A stretch of DNA of 64,000 nt from an uncultured Anaeroplasmataceae bacterium. Lineage in GTDB: Bacteria > Bacillota_I > Bacilli_A > Acholeplasmatales > Anaeroplasmataceae. The stretch is taken from positions 90,914-154,913 of the forward strand of contig CAJTXR010000004.1 of assembly GCA_910584005.1 (NCBI GenBank), given 5' to 3'. Both the position numbers and the translations under genes were made by a program. Shown here one piece after another: positions 17,572 through 26,313 of this stretch; position 1 is the stretch's first letter, and every line of letters begins with the position of its first letter. The notes under the pieces are model-generated. The model did no database searches. It was given only the letters and a program-made list of their open reading frames with translations, and had not been told where the DNA came from.

Positions 17572-18470
17572 TGAAAAGTTTAAAAGTAAGACGTATTGTG
17601 TCAAATACAATTATTTATTTTATTCTTATTGTAATGTCCATCATATGGCTTCTTCCTATTGTTTGGTTGGTTCTTCAGTCTTTTGGTAAAGGTGGAATTG
17701 AATTAAAACAACAAATTATCCCAAAGAAGTATTCTTTAGATAATTATATGTATTTATTCTCCAATTTAACTAAAAAGACAAATCCAATTGCAAGTAACCA
17801 TTCATTAGATGGATATTTCTTAAAATGGTTCGGAAATACATTAATTGTATCCATTTTATCTTGTTTAATTTCTACAATATTTGTTTTAGGAACTGCCTAT
17901 GCTTTATCTAGATTTAGATTCAAATCTAGAACTATATTTATGAAACTAAATTTAGTTATTGGTATGTTCCCTGGCTTTTTAGGAATGATTATCATGTATT
18001 GGGTAATGAAAGAGATCTTCCATTTACAAGGAAATTACTTGGCCCTTGTCATTATTTATGCAGCAGGTGCAGGTGGAGGATATTATATTTCCAAAGGATT
18101 CTTTGATACTATTTCTAAAAATATTGATGAAGCGGCAATGGTAGATGGTGCAAGTAAGAGCCAAATTTTCTGGCAAATTATATTACCACTTGCTAAACCA
18201 ATTATCGTATATACTGTTTTAACTAGTTTTATGGGACCATGGGGAGATTATATAACTTCTTCCTATATTATTGGTTTACAAAATACAGAAAGCTGGACAG
18301 TAGCAATAGGATTATATCAGTTTGTTTCTGGTTCACAGGATACAGTAACTTCCTATTATGTTCAATTCGCTCCTGGTGCAGTTTGTGTAGCATTACCGAT
18401 TACAATATTGTTCTTCCTGTTACAGAAATATTATGTTTCTGGTGTTACTGGTGGAGCAGTGAAAGGATAA
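17571..18470 (+). CDS. malG: MalG-like sugar ABC permease
   Basis: The second CUT1 permease (299 residues). Six membrane helices are visible, with the first at about 12-35 (IIYFILIVMSIIWLLPIVWLV) and the ATPase-docking EAA loop near residues 185-210 (DEAAMVDGASKSQIFWQIILPLAKP). The TAATG junction overlaps the MalF stop by one base, which implies translational coupling and a 1:1 permease pair. AGGAGG lies within the end of the malF gene. It ends GAVKG, the common MalG C terminus that contacts the ATPase. Confidence 0.95.
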   Translation: MKSLKVRRIVSNTIIYFILIVMSIIWLLPIVWLVLQSFGKGGIELKQQIIPKKYSLDNYMYLFSNLTKKTNPIASNHSLDGYFLKWFGNTLIVSILSCLISTIFVLGTAYALSRFRFKSRTIFMKLNLVIGMFPGFLGMIIMYWVMKEIFHLQGNYLALVIIYAAGAGGGYYISKGFFDTISKNIDEAAMVDGASKSQIFWQIILPLAKPIIVYTVLTSFMGPWGDYITSSYIIGLQNTESWTVAIGLYQFVSGSQDTVTSYYVQFAPGAVCVALPITILFFLLQKYYVSGVTGGAVKG

Positions 18471-18481
18471 AATGAATACAT

Positions 18482-20164
18482 ATGGAAAAGAGAAAAATAA
18501 TATTTTTATTATTCTCTCTTTTTTCATTATTGGTTATGGTGGCTTGTAAGAATAAGCCTGTAGGTAAAGATCCAAATGATGATTTTGAAGATCCAAATCC
18601 ACCTGCAGTTAATACCATTACCCTTAATGGATATAAGGGAGAGAATTACGCATTTGATGATACAATTTCAAATGAAAATGGTTCAGTGAGTTATGAGATA
18701 TTTGTTCGTAGTTTTTACGATAGCGATCATGATGGTATAGGAGATTTAAATGGCGTAAAAAAACAATTGCCATATTTAAAGGAGTTAGGAATTAAAACCA
18801 TATGGTTAATGCCAATTATGCCTTCTCCATCCTATCATGGATATGATGTGACAGACTATTATGACATTCATCCTGATTATGGTACTTTAGCTGATTTTGA
18901 GGCATTGACTCTTGAGGCTGAAAAAAATAATATTGATATAATGATTGATATAGTATTTAATCATTCAAGCACCAAACATGATTGGTTTAAACAATCTTAT
19001 TTTGATTATAAGAGTCAGAATGTTGGACCTGATTCAAAGGCAGATTGGTACTGTTGGAGTGAGAATAGAAGAAACGGATATTATGTTTACGAAACAGATA
19101 GTACGGTTTTTTATGAGGGTAGATTTGATTATACTATGCCTGATTTTAATACAAAAAATGAAGCTGTACGTAAAGAAATGGTGAACATTTTAAAATATTG
19201 GGCAAATAAAGGCGTTAAGGGATTTCGTTTTGATGCCGTAAAGTATTATGAATATGAACAGGCACCTTATAATACTGAATTTCTATCTTATTTAAGAAAT
19301 GAAGTTGTAAAAGATTATCCGGGTACTTATTTTGTAGGAGAATGTTGGGATAATATTGATGTTATCAATTCTTATTATAAATCTAGTTTTGACTCTTTCT
19401 TTAAATTTAATGCTTCTATAGAAGGAAGAGGAGATGAAGCTATAATTGGTCAAGCAAAGGGATTAAATTCTTCACTAAAATTTGGGGATGCTATAGAACG
19501 CCAAGAAAAAATAATGAAAGAAAATAATCCAAATGCATATTCATCCTATTTTATTTCAAATCATGATATGGATCGTGCTTCTAAATCTTTAGAGGGAGAA
19601 AATGCAAAATTGGCAGCTTCTTTAACCTATTTATTACCAGGAACCCCATTTATGTATTATGGAGAAGAAATATGCTTAAAGGGAGTTAGAAAAACCTCTC
19701 CAAATGATTCAAGTGACGCAAGAAGAAGATTGCCTATGATATGGAGTGAAAAGGATAAGACAGGAGAATGTGATTTTCCAGAAAAAAATCGTCCAGACCT
19801 AAGTACAAATGATCAGGTAAAGGTAGGGGCTTTTGATGCAATGAAAACCAATTACTCTGTATGGAATCACTATAAAAAAGTCATTCAAATAAGAAATAAA
19901 TATCCATTTATCAAGCAAAGTATATTTAAAAATAGAACTGCTGATTTAATTACGAATTATAACAATATTTTAGCTTATGAATTGAGTTATAATGGGCAAT
20001 CCATTATTATAATTCATAATTTTAAAAGAATGAATGTGGAAATTGATATATCTAAACTTGGTGTAAGTAAAATAGTGGATGAGGTTTCAGTTTCTAAATT
20101 AACTCCTGAACTTTCTGGAACTAAACTAAAAATTGGTCGTATTTCTACTGTTATTTTACAATAG
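18482..20164 (+). CDS. GH13 alpha-amylase-family lipoprotein
   Basis: A 560-residue surface glycoside hydrolase with a lipoprotein signal ending VACK and an acidic Pro-rich linker. Family GH13 conserved regions are clear: region I IDIVFNHSS, region II GFRFDAVK with nucleophile D251, region III GECWD with acid E287, and region IV SNHDMD with H361-D362. VRSFYDSDHDGIGDLNG is typical of oligo-1,6-glucosidase/alpha-amylase-like enzymes. It likely trims starch outside the cell to dextrins for the ABC transporter encoded just upstream. The precise bond specificity cannot be read from sequence. Confidence 0.93.
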   Translation: MEKRKIIFLLFSLFSLLVMVACKNKPVGKDPNDDFEDPNPPAVNTITLNGYKGENYAFDDTISNENGSVSYEIFVRSFYDSDHDGIGDLNGVKKQLPYLKELGIKTIWLMPIMPSPSYHGYDVTDYYDIHPDYGTLADFEALTLEAEKNNIDIMIDIVFNHSSTKHDWFKQSYFDYKSQNVGPDSKADWYCWSENRRNGYYVYETDSTVFYEGRFDYTMPDFNTKNEAVRKEMVNILKYWANKGVKGFRFDAVKYYEYEQAPYNTEFLSYLRNEVVKDYPGTYFVGECWDNIDVINSYYKSSFDSFFKFNASIEGRGDEAIIGQAKGLNSSLKFGDAIERQEKIMKENNPNAYSSYFISNHDMDRASKSLEGENAKLAASLTYLLPGTPFMYYGEEICLKGVRKTSPNDSSDARRRLPMIWSEKDKTGECDFPEKNRPDLSTNDQVKVGAFDAMKTNYSVWNHYKKVIQIRNKYPFIKQSIFKNRTADLITNYNNILAYELSYNGQSIIIIHNFKRMNVEIDISKLGVSKIVDEVSVSKLTPELSGTKLKIGRISTVILQ

Positions 20165-20192
20165 AAAAAAGGAGGTGTTTTATACACCTCCT
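20164..20192 (-). terminator. Terminator for minus-strand membrane gene
   Basis: AGGAGGTGT (20170-20178)/ACACCTCCT (20184-20192) with a 5-base loop. On the minus strand it is followed by six T (20169-20164), so it should end the convergent 20206-20685 transcript. On the plus strand it may slow read-through from the amylase gene. Confidence 0.75.
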
Positions 20193-20205
20193 CATAATCC
20201 TTGGT

Positions 20206-20685
20206 TTAATCTTGTAGAGAAATATCCTCTTTTGCAAGTATAGGAAATAAAATAATAAATATGGAATCCACAAATACAATTGTAAAAAAACTGATAATAA
20301 TGGATATAATTTCTCTAGCAAAATTGGATAAAGGTAAACTTATTCCTGCATAGATTAAAATAAAATATAGAATCACTAAAAGTGAAACTAAAGATAAGCC
20401 TCCTAACACATAGATTAAATTGCGGTTGATGGAGCCATCATCATTGTAGGTTAAATTCTTGATATACATACTCCCTTTTTTGAAGGAAAGAATTGTATTA
20501 ACAATTTCTAAGCCGATAAAAAACAGAAGTAAAATCAAGCATATGATGTACATGATTCCATCCATAAGTTCTGCTCGTTGTACTTGCATAATAGACTGGA
20601 TTGCCTGAATTAAAAAGAAGATATCTAAACCAAGTGAGGCAATTAAGGCACTCAATAAAGATATTCGATAAATTTTAAGTTTCAT
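20206..20685 (-). CDS. Four-helix membrane protein, unknown; leaderless start likely
   Basis: A 159-residue hydrophobic protein with about four predicted membrane helices (roughly 8-30, 44-66, 88-112 and 125-150) and a polar loop KNLTYNDDGSINR between helices 2 and 3. I recognise no family. It is the only minus-strand gene in the glucan locus. No Shine-Dalgarno precedes its ATG. Instead a perfect promoter places the predicted transcription start on the A of the ATG. It could monitor or support the neighbouring RDD membrane proteins, but that is only positional. Confidence 0.7.
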   Translation of the reverse strand: MKLKIYRISLLSALIASLGLDIFFLIQAIQSIMQVQRAELMDGIMYIICLILLLFFIGLEIVNTILSFKKGSMYIKNLTYNDDGSINRNLIYVLGGLSLVSLLVILYFILIYAGISLPLSNFAREIISIIISFFTIVFVDSIFIILFPILAKEDISLQD

Positions 20686-20691
20686 GGTATT

Positions 20692-20720
20692 ATTATAAAA
20701 TTATGGATGAAGAATGTCAA
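20692..20720 (-). promoter_or_regulatory. Perfect consensus promoter giving a leaderless mRNA
   Basis: On the minus strand: TTGACA (20720-20715), a 17-base spacer, TATAAT (20697-20692), then six bases and the ATG at 20685. The canonical start site coincides with the start codon. Confidence 0.8.
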
Positions 20721-20748
20721 GAAATTCGAATTAAGGAAGGAAAAAGAA

Positions 20749-21732
20749 ATGAAGAAAATTATGTTAGCAAAAAAAGGAAAGCGATTATTATCCCGATTCA
20801 TCGATTTTTTAATTGTTCTTTCTTTAACTTTATTTATTTTTTTACTATTTGTTTTTCCGAATAGCTTAGATCGAAAAAAGATAAATGAAAACGGAAAAGA
20901 AATTACTCGTTTATATAACGATTCTGGCTTATTTATTGTGGATGAAGATGGCAACTACAATGCAAAATGTGCGTTTCAAAATGTAAAAGAGATAGAGGAT
21001 TTATATGAAATAACTTGCGTATTTCGTGGGAAGGAATATAAAGGAATTTCATTAGTAGAATCTTTATATACTTATTACACGACTAAGTTTAAGGAGTATG
21101 GAGGACAAAGAAATTTAACGATTGAAACTTATAAAACCGAGATTTTAAATATAGGGTCTGAACAGTCCAATATAAAAGATTTTAATGAGGAAACAAAAGA
21201 ATTAAGTTTAATGGATACTAGTAAGGAAAAAGAAACTATTTCTTATTTTTTAGATATATATTCTAAGGCATGTAAGAATTTAACAACAAACTCAAAAATT
21301 CAAACTTTAACGAAAGAAAATCAAAACTTATTTTTAAAAGCACTTGTTTTATTTATACCTGTGCTCGTTGGAGTATCTTTTATTTTTGATTTTCTTATTC
21401 CATTATGTTCTCCTAATTGTGAAACGATTGGAAAACATATTTTCAAACTTGGAGTTATCTCTAAGAAAGGATATAAACTAAATAAAATCTATTTACTTCC
21501 AAGGTGGATTGCCTATATTTTATTAGAACTTATGGGAGGTGTCTTTACGATAGGGGCTTTTATTTTAGTTAGCTATACAATGTTTTTATTTACAAAGAAC
21601 AGAAGATGTATGCATGACTTTTTGGCAAGCACTGTTGTAATAGACAAAGAAAATTCTATTTACTTTTCTTCGCCTCGTGAGGAAAGCTTTTATATAAATC
21701 GTCAAAAAGCAAAGGAGGGATATAGTGGATAA
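20749..21732 (+). CDS. RDD-family membrane protein
   Basis: A 327-residue protein starting KGKRLLSRFIDFLIVLSL, the typical RDD-domain opening helix (Arg followed by Asp-Asp/Ile-Asp in the first membrane segment). A long extracytoplasmic region follows (about 50-200), then further helices and LGVISKKGYKLN, a common RDD feature. The RDD family is thought to move small solutes, but function is poorly known. An in-frame ATG at 20707 exists, but AAGGAAGG sits properly only before the ATG at 20749. The next gene overlaps by 8 bp and appears to be a diverged relative. Confidence 0.75.
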   Translation: MKKIMLAKKGKRLLSRFIDFLIVLSLTLFIFLLFVFPNSLDRKKINENGKEITRLYNDSGLFIVDEDGNYNAKCAFQNVKEIEDLYEITCVFRGKEYKGISLVESLYTYYTTKFKEYGGQRNLTIETYKTEILNIGSEQSNIKDFNEETKELSLMDTSKEKETISYFLDIYSKACKNLTTNSKIQTLTKENQNLFLKALVLFIPVLVGVSFIFDFLIPLCSPNCETIGKHIFKLGVISKKGYKLNKIYLLPRWIAYILLELMGGVFTIGAFILVSYTMFLFTKNRRCMHDFLASTVVIDKENSIYFSSPREESFYINRQKAKEGYSG

Positions 21733-22783
21733 AACCATACGAGTATCTAAGGCACTTGTCAATCATCGTTTGGCAGCCAATATATTAAACCTTTTATTGC
21801 TTGTAATTGCATCCTTAGGTCTATATTTTATTACTTTATATCTTATTTTTGGCTTTGGAATGGGATATAATGATAAAAAAAATCAAATAAAAGAAATAGA
21901 AGAATCCTATTCTTTAACATTAAATGAAAATGCAACATATGAAGAATATGAAACGGTAATCAAGGATTTTTATTTCAATCGATTTACACAAGAAATTTGT
22001 AATAGTTACAAAGAATACTATGATAAAGATTATACTATAGAACATATCTATAATATTGTTATATTGAAACTTCCTTCTGAACCTACATTTGATAACTATA
22101 AAACTGACTTTTATCAGTATACGCAAAATCAAGATGGGATGTTTAATGTAGATATGATTGCCATCAAATTAGAAGGAAATGGTAAATACTATGAGAAGAA
22201 TATGCATGATTTGTTTTATTCTGCTTATAAAAAACTTCTTCCTTTACTTGAAGAGTATCATACGCAATATTATGATTTAAAGGTAAAAGTAAATTCAAAC
22301 GAAATATATGCAAGAGGAATTTCATTTGGAATTGCTTTTCTTATATTCTATATCCTTCTGCCTCTTTGTAATAAAGAATCGGCAATGATTTTTGATAAAA
22401 AATATGGGTTGGCATATATCAATAGAAAAAATGGTTATTCTGTTTATAAGTGGAAGATTATTTTAAGAAATATAGTAATGATGATTATTCCATTTATTGG
22501 TGTTTTATTTGCAAATAAATACTCGATTATTATTCTATCTATAGGGTATTTATTTTTAGATCATTTGGTATTATTGTTTTCTAAAAATAATCTTTTACTT
22601 GAAGAAATGATTTTTGGTATTGATGTTTGTTCGATTAAAGAATCTTTACTATTTAAAAATAAAGAGGAAGAAGATGCTTATTTATCTTCTGAAGAAGGAA
22701 AACGGGTAGAGGATACCGCTTTTATGGAAAAGTTAGAAACATTAAATCAAATCAACATACAAGAACAAAATGAAGAAAAATAG
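21725..22783 (+). CDS. RDD-like membrane protein, paralogous to upstream gene
   Basis: A 352-residue protein with an N-terminal membrane segment (LAANILNLLLLVIASLGLYF), a polar domain of about 150 residues and more helices around 195-215 and 240-275. The overall layout is that of the upstream RDD protein, with DKKYGLAYINRKNGY matching its KKGYKLNK region. Start is GTG at 21725 with AAAGGAGG six bases before. The 8-bp overlap means coupled translation, so the two probably form a complex. It lies between the amylase and pullulanase genes. Function is unknown. Confidence 0.65.
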   Translation: MDKTIRVSKALVNHRLAANILNLLLLVIASLGLYFITLYLIFGFGMGYNDKKNQIKEIEESYSLTLNENATYEEYETVIKDFYFNRFTQEICNSYKEYYDKDYTIEHIYNIVILKLPSEPTFDNYKTDFYQYTQNQDGMFNVDMIAIKLEGNGKYYEKNMHDLFYSAYKKLLPLLEEYHTQYYDLKVKVNSNEIYARGISFGIAFLIFYILLPLCNKESAMIFDKKYGLAYINRKNGYSVYKWKIILRNIVMMIIPFIGVLFANKYSIIILSIGYLFLDHLVLLFSKNNLLLEEMIFGIDVCSIKESLLFKNKEEEDAYLSSEEGKRVEDTAFMEKLETLNQINIQEQNEEK

Positions 22784-22797
22784 AAAGGGATGAAAAA

Positions 22798-25461
22798 ATG
22801 AAAAAAATTTTAACGATGTTTTTATTACTTATTACGTGTTTTTCTTTGGCAAGCTGTAATAAGAAACAAAACACTCCAGGTGGCGGAGATCAACCAGGAG
22901 GAGATCCAGAACCACCTGCATCAGAGGCCTTAGGATTTAAAGTTCATTATCAACGACCAGATGCAGATTATACGCCATGGGGATTATGGATATGGGCAGA
23001 TGGTGCTGAAGGACAGTTATATGAGTTTACAGGTAAAGATGATTTTGGTGCTGTAGCACAATTTGAATTTAAGGATTTCCCCCAAGGGACTAAGAATGGT
23101 AAAGTAGGGTTTATCGTTCGTAAACTTGCGGATTGGGAAAAGGATGTAGAGGAAGATAGATTTATGGATTTTACTTATATGGATTTAGATAGTATAGGGT
23201 ATTATCATGTTTATTTAAAATCTGGAGATAGAAATATCTATTCAACTGCAGATGGAAAGCAAACCGATATCATTCAAAGTTTTGGTTTTATTTATAGCAA
23301 AACTATAAATACAATTTATTTACGGTTTAGGACCAATAATCCTTATGAAAGTTTTGAAATAAAGGAAAATGATCAGGTTTTAGTTTCTGATAAAACGGTA
23401 AAAACAGATGAGCATGTTACAGATGTGACAAATAAGGTAGTAGAATATAGCTTCGGAAATAATTTACCAGATGTTACACATAAGTTTACGCTTAGTGTTG
23501 TATTCAAAGAAAGCAAGAAGACAGCAACACGAACTGCTGAAATGGGAGCTTTGTATGCAACAAAAGCATTCTCAGATGCGTATACCTTTGATGGAGATTT
23601 AGGAGCAATATACACGAAAAATGCAACAACATTTAGAGTATGGAGCCCAGTTTCTACTTCTGTTAAATTAAGAGTATATGATTTTGGAACACCAAAGAGC
23701 TTAGGAGGCGATGATACTCATACCGATTATCCTATGACAAAAGGAATTAAGGGAACTTGGGAATGTACTGTAAATTCTGATTGTGAAGGAAAATACTATA
23801 CTTATATCGTTTCTAATGCAACCTATACAAATGAAGAGGTTGTTGACCCTTATGCAAAATCTACGGGATTAAATGGGTTACGCGGTATGGTTGTTGATTT
23901 TGCAAAAACGAACCCTGAAGGATGGGATTCTGTTACAGTACATAATATACCATCAACTTCATTAACGGTTTATGAAACTCATATTGCTGACTTGACAAGT
24001 AGTGCAACATGGAATGGAACTGCAGCAAATGCAAAGAAGTACAAAGGCTTCTATGAAGCAGGAACAACTTATACAAAAGGAGATATTACGGTTTCTACTG
24101 GATTTGATCATATTAAAGAATTAGGTGTCAATGCAGTTCAAATTCTTCCTTTCTTTGATCAAGCAAATGATGAACGTGCAGATAAAGTGGAATTCAACTG
24201 GGGATATAATCCTTTAAATTACAATGCATTAGAAGGGTGTTATTCTAGTGATCCAACAGATGGATATGTTAAAATAAAAGAATTTAAGGAATTGGTTAAA
24301 GCATATAATGAAGCAGGAATTAATATCATTATGGACGTAGTTTACAACCATGTGAATGGTCTTGAAAAATCTAATTTTGATATATTAATGCCTCAATATT
24401 ATTTCCGTTATTCAGGAACTACACCATCTAATGGTTCAGGCTGTGGAAATGAAACCGCATCTGAAATGCCAATGTTTAGAAAGTTTATGATTGATTCAAC
24501 TGAGTTCTGGGCATCTGAATACAAATTGGGCGGATTCCGCTTTGACTTAATGGGGGTTCATGATGTTGAAACAATGAATCAGTTAACTAAAAATCTTCAT
24601 GAAACTGTAAATTCAGCTATTACTGTATACGGTGAGCCATGGGCAGGTGGAAATATTGCGTTAGGTGCAGGGAATACAGCCGCAAATCAAAATGCATTAG
24701 ATTATTTTGAAGGATATGGATGCTTTAATGACAAGATGAGAGATGCTTTGATTAAAGGTGGCTTAAGTGGTAAAGATGAGCAAGGATGGATTACAAATTC
24801 TTCTAAAGTTTCTTTAGCAGATGTATCTGAAATTAAACTAGGTATAGTAGGAGGTATTTTACCTGGAGCAAAACTTGATCCTACGAAATGTATCAATTAT
24901 GTCACTTGTCATGATAATTATACCCTTCATGATCGTATAGCAGCTGCTGGTATTGAAGATCCTGTAACGATAAAGAAAATGGCAATGCTTTCTAACTCTG
25001 TTGTATTTACTTCTCAGGGAATTACCTTTATGCTTGCAGGAGAAGAGTTCTTAAGAACAAAAGATGGAAATTCTAATTCATATAATGCAACTTATGAAGT
25101 CAATGAATTGAATTATGAACTGAAAGTTGACAATTTAGATATGTTTAAGAATTATCAAAAACTAATTTCTTTAAAACAGAATGCAAATCTTTTTGGTAAA
25201 ACTGCAGATTTAGTCAAAGGAATTGAAGTGAAAACGAATAAAACAGGTAGTATGATTTATTATGATGTAGTGGATACAGTAAATCATGTAAGTTATCGTA
25301 TTATTCATAGTAATGGTGTAAAAGCCGATGATAAAAAAGTAGATTTGGCGGGATATACACTATATTTAGATACTTTAAACTCTAATGATTTAGTGTTATC
25401 TAATTCAACTCAAGTTTCTGAATATCAAACGATTATTGCATATAAAAATTTAACTGAATAG
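22798..25461 (+). CDS. pulA: Type I pullulanase lipoprotein (GH13)
   Basis: An 887-residue secreted debranching enzyme that hydrolyses alpha-1,6 links in pullulan and branched dextrins. A lipobox SLASC and a Gly/Pro linker are followed by a CBM41-type starch-binding module (about 48-145: YTPWGLWIW, FGAVAQFEF, VGFIVRKLADWEKD). A CBM48-like domain follows (about 270-350). The GH13 catalytic part has the pullulanase signature NWGYNP (467-472), nucleophile D583 in GFRFD, acid E613 in YGEPW, and CHDNYTLHD (H705-D706). It ends the glucan cluster and acts with the upstream amylase on the cell surface. Confidence 0.95.
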   Translation: MKKILTMFLLLITCFSLASCNKKQNTPGGGDQPGGDPEPPASEALGFKVHYQRPDADYTPWGLWIWADGAEGQLYEFTGKDDFGAVAQFEFKDFPQGTKNGKVGFIVRKLADWEKDVEEDRFMDFTYMDLDSIGYYHVYLKSGDRNIYSTADGKQTDIIQSFGFIYSKTINTIYLRFRTNNPYESFEIKENDQVLVSDKTVKTDEHVTDVTNKVVEYSFGNNLPDVTHKFTLSVVFKESKKTATRTAEMGALYATKAFSDAYTFDGDLGAIYTKNATTFRVWSPVSTSVKLRVYDFGTPKSLGGDDTHTDYPMTKGIKGTWECTVNSDCEGKYYTYIVSNATYTNEEVVDPYAKSTGLNGLRGMVVDFAKTNPEGWDSVTVHNIPSTSLTVYETHIADLTSSATWNGTAANAKKYKGFYEAGTTYTKGDITVSTGFDHIKELGVNAVQILPFFDQANDERADKVEFNWGYNPLNYNALEGCYSSDPTDGYVKIKEFKELVKAYNEAGINIIMDVVYNHVNGLEKSNFDILMPQYYFRYSGTTPSNGSGCGNETASEMPMFRKFMIDSTEFWASEYKLGGFRFDLMGVHDVETMNQLTKNLHETVNSAITVYGEPWAGGNIALGAGNTAANQNALDYFEGYGCFNDKMRDALIKGGLSGKDEQGWITNSSKVSLADVSEIKLGIVGGILPGAKLDPTKCINYVTCHDNYTLHDRIAAAGIEDPVTIKKMAMLSNSVVFTSQGITFMLAGEEFLRTKDGNSNSYNATYEVNELNYELKVDNLDMFKNYQKLISLKQNANLFGKTADLVKGIEVKTNKTGSMIYYDVVDTVNHVSYRIIHSNGVKADDKKVDLAGYTLYLDTLNSNDLVLSNSTQVSEYQTIIAYKNLTE

Positions 25462-25464
25462 AAT

Positions 25465-25498
25465 AAATAAGATAGCCTAAATTTAGGCTATCTTATTT
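25465..25498. terminator. 34-bp perfect palindrome, strong terminator
   Basis: Seventeen bases are exactly mirrored (25465-25481/25482-25498), with AAATAA at one end and TTATTT at the other. It starts four bases after the pulA stop and can stop transcription in either direction. Confidence 0.85.
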
Positions 25499-25546
25499 GC
25501 CTTTATACCCGAAACGACAAAAACCGACAAAGCAGGAGGGTAAGAT

Positions 25547-25686
25547 ATGCGAAAGAAAAATTATTTTATAATACTCATATTTTTTATAGTCCTTATTATA
25601 ACGGGCTGTAAGCCTAAGGAAAAAGATCAAAAGATTGTATTTAAAGAACCAGAGGGATATGTATTTGATTCTGATTTGTTCTTAAA
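25547..25686 (+). repeat. 140-bp exact direct repeat, copy 1
   Basis: Identical to 27403-27542, starting at the ATG of each lipoprotein gene and covering signal peptide and linker. The flanking bases diverge abruptly. Confidence 0.95.
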
Positions 25687-26311
25687 ATTTTTTGAGGGAA
25701 TAAAAGAGAGAAATCAAAATGATTTTAAAACATTATTTTGGGAATATTATTTTAAACAAGACTATATTCCAAATTTAAATCCAGCAGAAACAGCCTCATT
25801 TGAATTGAAAGAAGGAGAGTATTGGCAAGATATCGTTGATAACTATTCTTGGGAGGGCTCTGATGTTTTTAAAAAAGAGGATGGATATCAATACTATACT
25901 CATCTTGCAATGAAAGAACGATATGTTCCAGTTCCTTATTTAGTGGAAGGAAAATACGAATTTAGATTCCATAGTTTAGTAGAGGATTTGGTTGTTTCAA
26001 GTATGGTATATATGCCTTATGGCTATATTACCGATATAATAAGATATGAAGATACTTATGGTTATATGTTTCTTATGCCTGGTGAAGGGAATGCAGAAGA
26101 TATATTCTATTTATTTGCAAATACGAAGAATTTACCATATGATATTTATTATGAAACTGAAACTCATGAACCTAGTTCTTTTAAACATATTTATTTAATT
26201 TCTAAGGATGAATCTTTTTCAAAAAAATGTTTGCTTAGTTTTATGGAAAAGGAAACCATTCATTATTATGATATTGAACTAATGCAAGAAAAAATGAAGG
26301 AGAAGATATAA
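25547..26311 (+). CDS. Lipoprotein A of a three-member paralogous cluster
   Basis: A 254-residue lipoprotein (lipobox IITGC). I do not recognise the family. The first 140 bases are identical to those of the paralog at 27403, and the last 112 bases differ from that paralog at only two positions. The central part instead resembles the third paralog at 28204: DYIPNLNPAETA/DYIPNLNPADTV, EDGYQYYTHLAMKERYVPV/EDGYQYYGHLFMKERFVPV. It is therefore a mosaic. The gene follows the pullulanase terminator and carries GGAGGG before the ATG. A surface role, perhaps binding or interaction, is inferred from the lipobox only. Confidence 0.8.
   Translation: MRKKNYFIILIFFIVLIITGCKPKEKDQKIVFKEPEGYVFDSDLFLKFFEGIKERNQNDFKTLFWEYYFKQDYIPNLNPAETASFELKEGEYWQDIVDNYSWEGSDVFKKEDGYQYYTHLAMKERYVPVPYLVEGKYEFRFHSLVEDLVVSSMVYMPYGYITDIIRYEDTYGYMFLMPGEGNAEDIFYLFANTKNLPYDIYYETETHEPSSFKHIYLISKDESFSKKCLLSFMEKETIHYYDIELMQEKMKEKI
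26187..26298 (+). repeat. 112-bp near-exact repeat, copy 1 (3' end of lipoprotein A)
   Basis: Matches 28046-28157 with two substitutions. Together with the 5' repeat it frames a divergent central region. Confidence 0.9.
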
Positions 26312-26313
26312 AT

